From contig JACMKW010000053.1 in assembly GCA_014379885.1 (NCBI GenBank), positions 1-5,784 on the forward strand: DNA of 5,784 bases. The letters run 5' to 3'. Every line of letters starts with the position of its first letter. The first letter of the stretch is position 1. A model generated the notes under the pieces. It searched no databases. It worked only from the letters and a program-made list of their open reading frames with translations, and was not told the DNA's origin. The position numbers and the translations under genes are program-made. This DNA comes from Rhizobacter sp. GTDB taxonomy: Bacteria; Pseudomonadota; Gammaproteobacteria; Burkholderiales; Burkholderiaceae. Shown in pieces: positions 1 through 5,665 of this stretch.

Positions 1-1
1 G

Positions 2-241
2 ACTTCGAGCTACACCACCGCCGACGGTGCCAAGCACGACATGGCCGACGTCTGGTTTGCGAAGGATGTGGCTGCGGCACCAGCGCTCAATGAGCTGCTG
101 GCGGGCGCACCGGCCGAGGTCTTGCCGCCGGCTCTGGCGACCGCTGCACCGGCAGCCCCGGCGCACCAGGCCAGCACGGGTGTCGTGTCTGTCGATCGCA
201 ACCTGTTGCCGACCGATGACAAGAACCTGCCGCTGATCTGA
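2..241 (+). CDS. C-terminal end of an EF-hand/repeat secreted-protein paralog (partial)
   Basis: An open frame runs from the left edge to TGA at 239-241 and encodes the last 79 residues of a protein whose start lies outside the window. The segment S-S-Y-T-T-A-D-G-A-K-H through M-A-D-V-W-F-A-K-D matches residues 1336-1356 of the complete gene at 325-4563 almost residue for residue. The Ala/Pro-rich tail after it is also alike (A-A-A-P-x-L-x-E-L-L, then A-E-V-L-P), and both proteins end in P-L-I. It is therefore the C-terminus of a tandem paralog, probably with the same calcium-binding domain upstream. Whether it also carries the octapeptide array cannot be seen. An ATG at 41 lies in this frame, but the conserved sequence continues upstream of it, so it is an internal Met and not a start. 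The frame and the homology are seen directly; secretion is inferred from the domain type. Confidence 0.88.
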   Translation, partial: TSSYTTADGAKHDMADVWFAKDVAAAPALNELLAGAPAEVLPPALATAAPAAPAHQASTGVVSVDRNLLPTDDKNLPLI

Positions 242-248
242 TCCATGC

Positions 249-280
249 ACCCCGGCGCCCTCATCGGTGCCGGGGTCTTG
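249..280 (+). terminator. Strong G+C hairpin after the upstream paralog, possible terminator
   Basis: Bases 249-259 and 266-276 form an 11-bp stem (ACCCCGGCGCC with GGTGCCGGGGT, one G-U wobble) with a 6-nt loop, beginning 7 bp after the stop codon at 241. Only CTTG follows, so there is no real U-tract. The stem strength and position favour an intrinsic terminator for the partial gene. A stabilising 3' hairpin, or partial read-through into the next gene, are alternatives. Confidence 0.55.
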
Positions 281-324
281 GTGGCACACCAGCCTTGGGC
301 CTGTTCACACCCTGACCACGGGCC

Positions 325-3300
325 ATGAAGCTCTCTCTTCCAAACTGGTCACTCGGCAGCGCGATATTCAAGTCGCTGCGCTCGCGCTTGTCGGGCGCGC
401 TCGCGATGAACCTGTCGAGCACCACACCCGCGGCCGCGCCACTGACGGACGACGAGGTGCGCGCGCTCACGCCTGCGCAGATCGCGGCCATGAGCACCGA
501 TGAGCTCAACGCGCTCACGGCATTTCAGTTCAGCATCCTGACCGTCGCGCAGGCGCGCGCGATCACCACCGTGCAGATGCCGGCGCTGGAAAGTGCCGAC
601 CTGCGCTCACTCAGCACCGCCGCCGTCGCCGGCCTCAGCACGGCACAGATCGACTCGCTCAACTCGGCGCAGGTGGCGCTGCTGACCACGCAGCAAGTGC
701 CCGCGCTCAACACCGAGCAGATTGCGAGCCTCACCACCGCTGACGTCAACGCCTTCAGCACCAGCCAGGTGGGCGTGCTCACCACCGCACAAACTGCCGC
801 GCTCACAACCGATCAGCTCGCGGCCATGGAATTGGCCGACCTGCGCGCCCTCACCGTCGAGGCGCTGCAAAGCCTCAACACCGATCAAGTGGCTGCTCTG
901 CGGCCCGCGCAGTTCGCCGCGCTCAGCACCGCCCAGCTGGCCTCGCTCAGCAGTGCCCAATTCACCAGCCTGACCAGCGCCGACTTTGCCGCACTCAGCA
1001 CCACCCACATCCGCGCCCTGAACAGCGCGCAGCTCGGCTTGCTGGCCACCGACCAGCTCAACGGGCTGGGCACGGCGCACTTCGCCAGCCTCACCACCAC
1101 CCAGCTCGACGGGCTCACCACCGCCCAGATGGCCGGGCTTGAAACCATCGACCTGCGCGCACTGGGCAGCGCGGCGCTGCGCAGCCTGTCGGATGAACAA
1201 CTCGGCGCCCTGGGCAACGCCCAGCTCGCCGCACTGACCACCGGCCAAGTGGTTTCGCTCAGAACCAGCCAGGTGGCCGCGCTGAGCAGCAACGACCTCA
1301 ACGCCTTCGACACCACCCAGTTCGCCGCCCTCACCACGGCGCAGGCCAGGGCCCTCACACTCGAACAAATCTCGACGCTGGAAACAGACGACCTGCGCGC
1401 ACTCAGTACCAACGCATTGCGCGCCTGGTCGGCCGAACAACTGGCCGCCCTCGACAGCGCGCACTTGATGGCGCTCAGCCCGGCGCAGATCGGCGTCATC
1501 ACCCCGGCGCAGATCGCCGGCCTGCCTTCCGACCTGCTCAACGCCTTTAACACCGCGCAGTTCGCCGCCTTCAGCACCGCCCAGGTGGCCGCCATTACCC
1601 CCACACAGATGGCCACGCTGGAAAGCGCCGACCTGCGTGCCCTCACCTCGCAACAGTACGCCGTCTTGTCCTCAGCCCAGATGAGCGCGTTGTTGCCAGC
1701 ACAGGTGGCCGCCATCGAACTGCTGGACTTGCGTGCCCTCAGCACCGCCGCAGTGCGCGCCCTGTCGGCGGAGCAGTTCGCGGCGATGAGCACCCAGCAA
1801 ATCGCCGCGCTCACCATCGCACAGGTGGCCGCACTTGCGCCCGAGCACATTGCCTCGCTGAACGTTGCCAGCTTGAACGGCTTCGCGTCAGGGCAGTTCG
1901 CCGCCATGACGACAGCCCAGGTGAGCGCGTTCACACCCGAGCAGATCAGCAACCTCGAAACATTGGACCTGCGCGCGCTCAGCCCCACCGCCGTACGGGC
2001 ACTGTCGGCCGAGCAACTGGCGGCACTCATGCCGCCGCAGGTCAGCATGCTCACCACTGCACAAGTGGCCGCGCTGCAACCCGACCGCCTCGCCAGCCTG
2101 TCGCCCGACACGCTCAACGTGCTGAGCAGCGCGCACTTTTCGGTGCTCAGCACGGCGCAGGTCAGCGCACTCACGCTGGAGCAGATCGCGTTCCTGGAAA
2201 CCGCCGACCTGCGCGCCATCAGCACCGGCGCGCTGCGCGCCTGGTCGGCCGAACAGTTTGCCGCGCTCGATGGCGCACACCTCGCGGCGCTGACCACTGC
2301 GCAGATCTCACTGGTGACGCCGGTGCAGCTCGCCGGCTTGCCGGTGGATTCGCTCAACGCACTGAGCACGGCTCAGTTTGCCGCGCTCACCACCAGCCAG
2401 GTCGCCGCCCTCACCGACGCGCAGATCTACTACCTTGAAAGCAACGACCTGCGTGCCCTTAGCACCCAGCACTACGCCGCCCTCACCACCACGCAGGTGG
2501 CCCACATCGCCCCCGAGCAGATGGCGATTCTGGAAACCGCCGACTTCCGCGCGCTGAGCACCGCGGTGATCAGCGGCTTGACGGTGGAGCAGTTCGGCGC
2601 GCTCGGCGCCCAGCAGCTCGGCGCCATGACGGCTGCCCAGGTGGGCTCGCTCAGCGCCACCAACATCAGCCTCTTGCCCAGCAACACGCTCAACGGCTTT
2701 GGCACCGCCCAATTCGCCGCGCTCACCAGCGCACAGGTGAGTGGCCTCACCGACGTGCAGATCGCCAACCTGGAATCGGCCGACTTGCGCGCGCTGAGCA
2801 CGGCCATCGTGCGCTCGCTCAGCCTGGAACAGGTGGCGGCCTTGTCGTCGGACCAGGTTGCCACGCTCAGCAGCGCGCAAGTGGCGGCACTGCAACCCGA
2901 GCACATCGCGAGCTTCACACCCGCCACGCTCAACGGCCTGGGCACCGCACAGTTCGCAGCCCTCACCACGGCGCAGGCCTCGGCCTTCACGGTGGAGCAG
3001 ATCGCAGGGTTGGAGACCGCCGACCTGCGCGCGCTCAGCACCGCTGCGCTGCGCGCCTGGTCGGGCGAGCAGTTTGGTGCACTGGACGGCACCCAGATCT
3101 CATCACTCACCGCCACCCAGATCTCGCTGGCCACCCCCGGGCAGATCGCCGGCCTGGCCAGCGAATCACTCAACGCGCTGGGCACCGCACAGTTCGCCGC
3201 GCTCACCACCGCGCAGGTGAGCGCACTCACGGCCTCGCAACTCGGCAACCTCGAGACCGACGACTGGCGCGCCCTCACCACCCGCCAGGTGGCCGGGCTC

Positions 3301-4563
3301 ACCTCAGCCCAGGTGGCAGATCTCACCCCCACCCAGCTGGGCATCATGGAAACGGCTGACGTGCGCGCACTCAGCACCGCCGCCTTCAATGCCCTCACGG
3401 CCACCCAATTCGGTGGTTTCGACACCGCGCAGATCGCCGTCATCACCAGCACCCAGTTTGGTGTGATGACACCCGAGCAACTCGGCTCCATCACGCCCGC
3501 CAGCCTCAACGCCTTCACCACCGCCCACTTCGCCGCATTGACCAGCGCGCAGGTGAGTGGCCTCACCGAACAGCAAATCGGCTTGATGGAAACGGCCGAC
3601 CTGCGCGCGCTCAGCACAGCGGCCTTCCGCGCACTCTCTGCAGCGCAGTTTGACGACCTGAGCACGACGCAGTTCTCACGGCTCACCACGCAGCAGATCG
3701 CGGCCATGAGTACCGACCAGACGCAGGCGCTCAGCACCGACCACATCGTGGCGTTCACCACCGCGCAGGTGGTGGCACTCAGCACGGCCGACATTCTGGT
3801 GATGTCGGCCGAACAGCTGGCCGCCTTCGAGCCGCAAGACCTGGCCGTGATGTCCAACGCCCAGATCGACGCCTTCTTGCAAGCCACCCCGATGGTGCTC
3901 GACCTCAACGGCGACGGTGTGCGCACCACCGCTGCGGCCGAGGGCGTGATGTTCGACATCGCCGCCACCAGCAACCTGCAAAAGGTGGGCTGGGCCAGCG
4001 CCAGCGACGGCCTGCTGGTGATGGACCGCAACCACGACGGCAAGATCAACGACGGCCGCGAACTCTTTGGCGTGGGCACGCAACGCGCCGACGGCACGCG
4101 CTCCGGCAACGGCTACGCCGCCATGGCACTCGAAGACAGCAACCGCGACGGTGTGCTGAACGCCGCCGACAAGAACTTTGGCGAGCTCAAGCTTTGGGTT
4201 GACGCCAACCAGAACGGCACAACCGAGGGTGGTGAACTGCACGGCCTGGTCGAGTTCGGCATCGTCTCGCTCGACCTCACGGCCGTGACCGGCACCCAAG
4301 TGGACAACGGCAACCTGCTCGGCCTGGTGTCTAGCTACACCACCAGCGATGGCGCGCAGCATGCAATGGCCGACGTGTGGTTTGCGAAGGACACGGCGGC
4401 GGCTCCCCAACTGAGTGAGTTGCTGGCGGCACCGGCGGCCGAGGTGTTGCCGGCACCAGCAACACCCGCCGTTGCAGGAGCTGCCGCGCCAGCACATGTC
4501 GCCACGCCCTCGGTGCACCGCGGGTTCGGCTTTGGTGACACCCGGCCCGCGCCTTTGATCTGA
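325..4563 (+). CDS. Giant octapeptide-repeat protein with C-terminal EF-hand-type calcium-binding domain, putative type I secretion substrate
   Basis: This 1412-aa protein has four parts. Residues 1-39 are a short leader with no convincing Sec signal peptide. Residues 40-1183 are 143 uninterrupted octapeptides, consensus L-S/T-T-A-Q-V/I/F-A-A, in which I see no Lys and no Cys. Residues ~1190-1356 are a calcium-loop domain: D1193-L-N-G-D-G, D1234-R-N-H-D-G with the following G-R-E-L-F-G, D1271-S-N-R-D-G to D1282, and D1293-A-N-Q-N-G to E1304. Residues ~1357-1412 are an Ala/Pro-rich tail ending P-L-I. The calcium domain (L-D-L-N-G-D-G start, D-G-L-L-V-x-D-x-N-x-D-G core) is typical of large RTX-like exported proteins; export by a type I system and a surface or adhesive role are inferred. 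ATG 325 is the first possible start because TGA lies in frame at 313-315. No clear Shine-Dalgarno precedes it; ATG 406 (residue 28) is the alternative. GGxGxD RTX nonapeptides are absent. The molecular function is unknown. Confidence 0.9.
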   Translation: MKLSLPNWSLGSAIFKSLRSRLSGALAMNLSSTTPAAAPLTDDEVRALTPAQIAAMSTDELNALTAFQFSILTVAQARAITTVQMPALESADLRSLSTAAVAGLSTAQIDSLNSAQVALLTTQQVPALNTEQIASLTTADVNAFSTSQVGVLTTAQTAALTTDQLAAMELADLRALTVEALQSLNTDQVAALRPAQFAALSTAQLASLSSAQFTSLTSADFAALSTTHIRALNSAQLGLLATDQLNGLGTAHFASLTTTQLDGLTTAQMAGLETIDLRALGSAALRSLSDEQLGALGNAQLAALTTGQVVSLRTSQVAALSSNDLNAFDTTQFAALTTAQARALTLEQISTLETDDLRALSTNALRAWSAEQLAALDSAHLMALSPAQIGVITPAQIAGLPSDLLNAFNTAQFAAFSTAQVAAITPTQMATLESADLRALTSQQYAVLSSAQMSALLPAQVAAIELLDLRALSTAAVRALSAEQFAAMSTQQIAALTIAQVAALAPEHIASLNVASLNGFASGQFAAMTTAQVSAFTPEQISNLETLDLRALSPTAVRALSAEQLAALMPPQVSMLTTAQVAALQPDRLASLSPDTLNVLSSAHFSVLSTAQVSALTLEQIAFLETADLRAISTGALRAWSAEQFAALDGAHLAALTTAQISLVTPVQLAGLPVDSLNALSTAQFAALTTSQVAALTDAQIYYLESNDLRALSTQHYAALTTTQVAHIAPEQMAILETADFRALSTAVISGLTVEQFGALGAQQLGAMTAAQVGSLSATNISLLPSNTLNGFGTAQFAALTSAQVSGLTDVQIANLESADLRALSTAIVRSLSLEQVAALSSDQVATLSSAQVAALQPEHIASFTPATLNGLGTAQFAALTTAQASAFTVEQIAGLETADLRALSTAALRAWSGEQFGALDGTQISSLTATQISLATPGQIAGLASESLNALGTAQFAALTTAQVSALTASQLGNLETDDWRALTTRQVAGLTSAQVADLTPTQLGIMETADVRALSTAAFNALTATQFGGFDTAQIAVITSTQFGVMTPEQLGSITPASLNAFTTAHFAALTSAQVSGLTEQQIGLMETADLRALSTAAFRALSAAQFDDLSTTQFSRLTTQQIAAMSTDQTQALSTDHIVAFTTAQVVALSTADILVMSAEQLAAFEPQDLAVMSNAQIDAFLQATPMVLDLNGDGVRTTAAAEGVMFDIAATSNLQKVGWASASDGLLVMDRNHDGKINDGRELFGVGTQRADGTRSGNGYAAMALEDSNRDGVLNAADKNFGELKLWVDANQNGTTEGGELHGLVEFGIVSLDLTAVTGTQVDNGNLLGLVSSYTTSDGAQHAMADVWFAKDTAAAPQLSELLAAPAAEVLPAPATPAVAGAAAPAHVATPSVHRGFGFGDTRPAPLI
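826..1713 (+). repeat. Super-unit 1 of the array (octads 17-53, 37 octads)
   Basis: This is the first full third-order unit. It begins at marker octad 17 (M-E-L-A-D-L-R-A) and ends before the marker at 1714. It has modules of 13, 10, 10 and 4 octads. The first module is three octads longer than its counterparts in later units, with the extra octads between the marker and the L-N octad. Trp opens octad 42 (residue 368). Confidence 0.75.
1714..2529 (+). repeat. Super-unit 2 of the array (octads 54-87, 34 octads)
   Basis: 816 bp, 272 aa. Modules begin with markers at octads 54, 64, 74 and 84, giving 10+10+10+4. Octad 76 begins with Trp (residue 640), 272 residues after the first such Trp. Octad-by-octad comparison with the next unit keeps specific features in register: L-x-P-E/D at octad 6 of the first two modules, L-N-G/A at octad 7, and G/A-Q-F-A-A at octad 8. 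Confidence 0.85.
2530..3345 (+). repeat. Super-unit 3 of the array (octads 88-121, 34 octads)
   Basis: 816 bp, 272 aa, with the same 10+10+10+4 plan as the preceding unit (markers at octads 88, 98, 108 and 118). Trp opens octad 110 (residue 912), again 272 residues on. The fourth marker is altered to L-E-T-D-D-W-R-A, placing a second Trp in the unit. Confidence 0.85.
3346..3873 (+). repeat. Super-unit 4 of the array, incomplete (octads 122-143, 22 octads)
   Basis: Starts with marker M-E-T-A-D-V-R-A and a normal ten-octad module, then a second module from octad 132. From about octad 137 the octads fit the module pattern poorly, and the array ends at residue 1183, directly before F-L-Q-A-T-P and the calcium-binding domain. 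The Trp module and the tetrad are missing. Confidence 0.75.
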
Positions 4564-4575
4564 GCCGCGCGCCCC

Positions 4576-4812
4576 TCAGCGCCGCAAGCGCTGCTGAATG
4601 GTTTCAACGAGCCCGATCGTCCAGCAGGCTGGGCAACCGCGCATGGCCACCAGCGCCATCAAGGCCGCCAGCAACGACCACCCCGGGTGCGCATGCTGCT
4701 GGTTGATGGCCAGATAGAGCAGCGCAAAGGCCACCACGCCGCGGATCAGGTGACCGCTCAGGGTCTGGGAGGCAAAGAGGCCGTTGCTGCTTTTGCCAAG
4801 AAGCCGCTTCAT
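4576..4812 (-). CDS. Small DUF2892/YgaP-like membrane protein with CPAC motif
   Basis: This 78-aa protein is the last gene of the three-gene minus-strand operon. About 23 mostly polar residues precede a first hydrophobic segment (about 24-37, V-V-A-F-A-L-L-Y-L-A-I). A short loop with N-Q-Q-H-A-H-P-G follows, then a second hydrophobic segment (about 45-58) that runs into R-G-C60-P-A-C63-W and a basic end, R-L-R-R. Two membrane helices followed by Gly-Cys-Pro resemble the DUF2892 (YgaP-like transmembrane) family; that assignment is from memory of the family. ATG 4812 overlaps the sigma gene's TGA in an ATGA quartet, and GGAGG (4823-4819) lies 6 nt upstream, so translation is probably coupled. 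An inner-membrane location follows from the helices. Its place after a sigma factor suggests a regulatory or stress role, but it lacks the HxxxCxxC zinc anti-sigma motif. Its biochemical function is unknown. Confidence 0.82.
   Translation of the reverse strand: MKRLLGKSSNGLFASQTLSGHLIRGVVAFALLYLAINQQHAHPGWSLLAALMALVAMRGCPACWTIGLVETIQQRLRR
4577..4593. terminator. Small hairpin at the convergent gene junction
   Basis: CAGCGC and GCGCTG form a perfect 6-bp stem around a 5-nt loop, overlapping the last codons of the minus-strand gene. The two converging stop codons are only 12 bp apart (4564-4575), so any shared terminator must overlap coding sequence. There is no T-run on either side, so terminator function is weakly supported. 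Confidence 0.25.
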
Positions 4813-5351
4813 CGGGTGCCTCCACGCGCTGTTTCGGGGCGCAGGTATTCGCGCAGCAGCGCACGCCCCCGATGAATGCGGCTCTTGGCGGCTTCACGTG
4901 TAATGCCCAACCGGTCGGACACCTCACCAATCGTGAGCTGCTCCATGTCACGCAGCAAAATCACCTCGCGGTAGATCTCGGGCAGTGACTCCAGTGCACG
5001 CACCAGGTCGATGCGAAGTTCGTCTTTCGGGACGTGCGCAAAGTGCGTGGCTTCGTGCCGCTCGGTCAGCTCTTCGGCGCCGCGAATGAACCCCAGCACG
5101 GGGAGCATGCACAGGCGCGTGACCACGCGCAACACCCAGCCAGCCATCGCCAGCGGGTCGCGCACATTGCCCATGCGGCGGTAGAGCACGATCATGGCTT
5201 CTTGCACCACGTCTTCAATGGCCGAGCTGCGGTGGCATTGGCGCCGCGCATAACGGCGAATGTCGGGCTGCAAGTCGCGCAACACCCGGTCCAGGGCGGT
5301 CGGGTCGCCAGCCTGGGCGGCCGCAAACAGCGCTTGGTCCATGCGGATCAC
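4809..5351 (-). CDS. ECF-type RNA polymerase sigma factor (sigma-70 family, RpoE-like)
   Basis: This 180-aa sigma factor has only the two regions typical of ECF sigmas. Counting from Met4 as residue 4, region 2 spans roughly 18-92, with E-D-V-V-Q-E-A-M and later R-D-P-L-A-M-A-G-W-V-L-R. Region 4 spans roughly 115-170, with L-E-S-L-P-E-I-Y-R-E-V-I-L-L-R and the helix-turn-helix I-G-E-V-S-D-R-L-G-I-T-R-E-A-A-K-S-R-I-H-R-G-R. It would bind core RNA polymerase and direct it to a small regulon. I chose GTG at 5351 over ATG at 5342: GGAGGA (5363-5358) lies 6 nt before the GTG but 15 nt before the ATG, and the GTG overlaps the preceding gene's TGA as GTGA. A longer open frame upstream is not sigma-like and overlaps the preceding gene. 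There is no C-terminal SnoaL-type extension. Flanking DUF2892 genes suggest membrane-linked control. Confidence 0.93.
   Translation of the reverse strand: MIRMDQALFAAAQAGDPTALDRVLRDLQPDIRRYARRQCHRSSAIEDVVQEAMIVLYRRMGNVRDPLAMAGWVLRVVTRLCMLPVLGFIRGAEELTERHEATHFAHVPKDELRIDLVRALESLPEIYREVILLRDMEQLTIGEVSDRLGITREAAKSRIHRGRALLREYLRPETARGGTR
4819..4823 (-). promoter_or_regulatory. Shine-Dalgarno for the 78-aa membrane protein
   Basis: GGAGG on the minus strand sits inside the last codons of the sigma gene, 6 nt before ATG 4812, and supports the ATGA-overlap start. Confidence 0.7.
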
Positions 5352-5560
5352 CGCTTGTCCTCCAGCGGCTTGCGGCCCACCATGGCGCAGGCCGGGCAAA
5401 ACCCGAACAGTCCAGTCAGCGCAGTCACCACCCCGCTGGCAGCCAGGATCAGCCCCAGGGGCGTGAAGCCGATCTGCGTGAGCGAACAGGCCACGATCAA
5501 TGCGCCCCCCAACAAGCGACCCCAACGCTCCTTGGCGCTCACGTTCTTGCGATAAAACAT
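5348..5560 (-). CDS. Small DUF2892/YgaP-like transmembrane protein with CPAC motif
   Basis: This 70-aa protein is the first gene of the operon. It begins M-F-Y-R-K-N-V-S-A-K-E-R-W-G-R-L-L-G-G, which fits the N-terminal pattern of DUF2892 proteins (Asn-Val, a few residues, then an Arg-rich helix start). Two hydrophobic segments follow (about 15-31 and 34-54), then F-C55-P-A-C58-A-M-V-G and a charged tail. DUF2892 is the membrane domain attached to the rhodanese in YgaP and also occurs alone, as here. Its activity is not established. ATG 5560 is chosen because the family pattern starts there and GAGG lies 7 nt upstream; the open frame continues to 5623 without similarity. The stop overlaps the sigma factor's GTG start, so the two are probably coupled and co-regulated. 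The second Cys of CPAC and Cys25 leave room for thiol or metal chemistry, which is inference. Confidence 0.85.
   Translation of the reverse strand: MFYRKNVSAKERWGRLLGGALIVACSLTQIGFTPLGLILAASGVVTALTGLFGFCPACAMVGRKPLEDKR
5358..5363 (-). promoter_or_regulatory. Shine-Dalgarno for the sigma factor that decides the GTG start
   Basis: GGAGGA on the minus strand lies inside the last codons of the upstream membrane-protein gene, 6 nt before GTG 5351. The spacing is right for the GTG and too long for ATG 5342, and supports coupled translation. Confidence 0.7.
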
Positions 5561-5665
5561 GCTTCCACCTCGATCCGCCCGGTCACAGCAGGCGTCACAG
5601 GCAAGGAGGGGTGGCAAGTGCAAAAGGATTCAGCCGGCTGCAAATAAAACCGGCGGGCATTGAGC
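5561..5665 (-). promoter_or_regulatory. Upstream region of the DUF2892-sigma operon (promoter not pinpointed)
   Basis: About 105 bp separate the first gene of the operon from the repeat element at the right edge, so the operon promoter should lie here. I see a perfect 10-bp palindrome CAGCCGGCTG (5631-5640), a nearby AT-richer stretch on the minus strand (GGTTTTATTTG), and a direct repeat closer to the gene. I cannot match a confident -35/-10 pair for either housekeeping or ECF sigma factors. Confidence 0.4.
5582..5600. repeat. GTCACAG direct repeat, 12-bp period
   Basis: GTCACAG occurs at 5582-5588 and 5594-5600 (CTGTGAC twice on the minus strand), 22-40 bp before the operon's first ATG. 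Two 7-bp copies about one helical turn apart could be an operator, or chance. Confidence 0.4.

Larger units (their letters stand above)
442..3873 (+). repeat. 143 x 24-bp (octapeptide) coding repeat array with 80-aa and 272-aa higher-order periods
   Basis: The array is exactly 3432 bp = 143 x 24 bp, with no frame or register slip. Position 1 of the octad is L/M/I/F/V/A/W, position 2 mostly S/T, position 5 mostly Q (or D/H), position 6 V/I/L/F and position 8 mostly A. Marker octads of the type L-E-[ST]-x-D-L-R-A occur at octads 7, 17, 30, 40, 50, 54, 64, 74, 84, 88, 98, 108, 118, 122 and 132, so the spacing is 10 octads with periodic steps of 4. A second marker containing L-N-A/G follows six octads after most markers. 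Copies differ freely at synonymous sites, so the conservation is at protein level. Hydrophobic positions 1 and 6 with S/T before a Q suggest short capped helices stacked as a solenoid; this is inference. Confidence 0.93.

Noticed and set aside
607..1653. Gly/Arg-rich minus-strand open frame (348 aa)
   Set aside because: Another antisense shadow of the octads; the plus-strand reading explains this DNA fully.
885..2369. Long minus-strand open frame (494 aa) antisense to the repeat array
   Set aside because: It exists because the 24-bp coding repeat has few stop codons in this antisense frame. Its product is a shadow repeat with Ser/Cys-rich composition, and no start context or family signal is visible.
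442..3873. Array as RTX nonapeptides or pentapeptide repeats
   Set aside because: There is no GGxGxD motif and the period is exactly eight, not nine or five. The position pattern does not match A(D/N)LxX.
442..3873. Array as a CRISPR
   Set aside because: Repeats are contiguous 24-bp coding units without spacers, in one open frame, and diverge at synonymous sites.
2472..4109. Second long minus-strand open frame (545 aa)
   Set aside because: Same artefact of the repeat. It also runs antisense through the start of the calcium-binding domain, which is clearly coded on the plus strand.
4576..4812. 78-aa protein as a canonical zinc-binding anti-sigma factor
   Set aside because: It has CPAC but no His three residues before the first Cys, and no soluble anti-sigma helix bundle. 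Only a non-canonical role can be proposed.
4809..5525. Longer sigma factor starting at 5525
   Set aside because: The added N-terminal 58 residues are not sigma-like and lie over the DUF2892 gene in another frame. The GTG at 5351 has a well-placed ribosome site.
5034..5555. Plus-strand 173-aa open frame opposite the sigma factor
   Set aside because: It is antisense to the clearly recognisable sigma and DUF2892 genes, with no recognisable domain or ribosome site.
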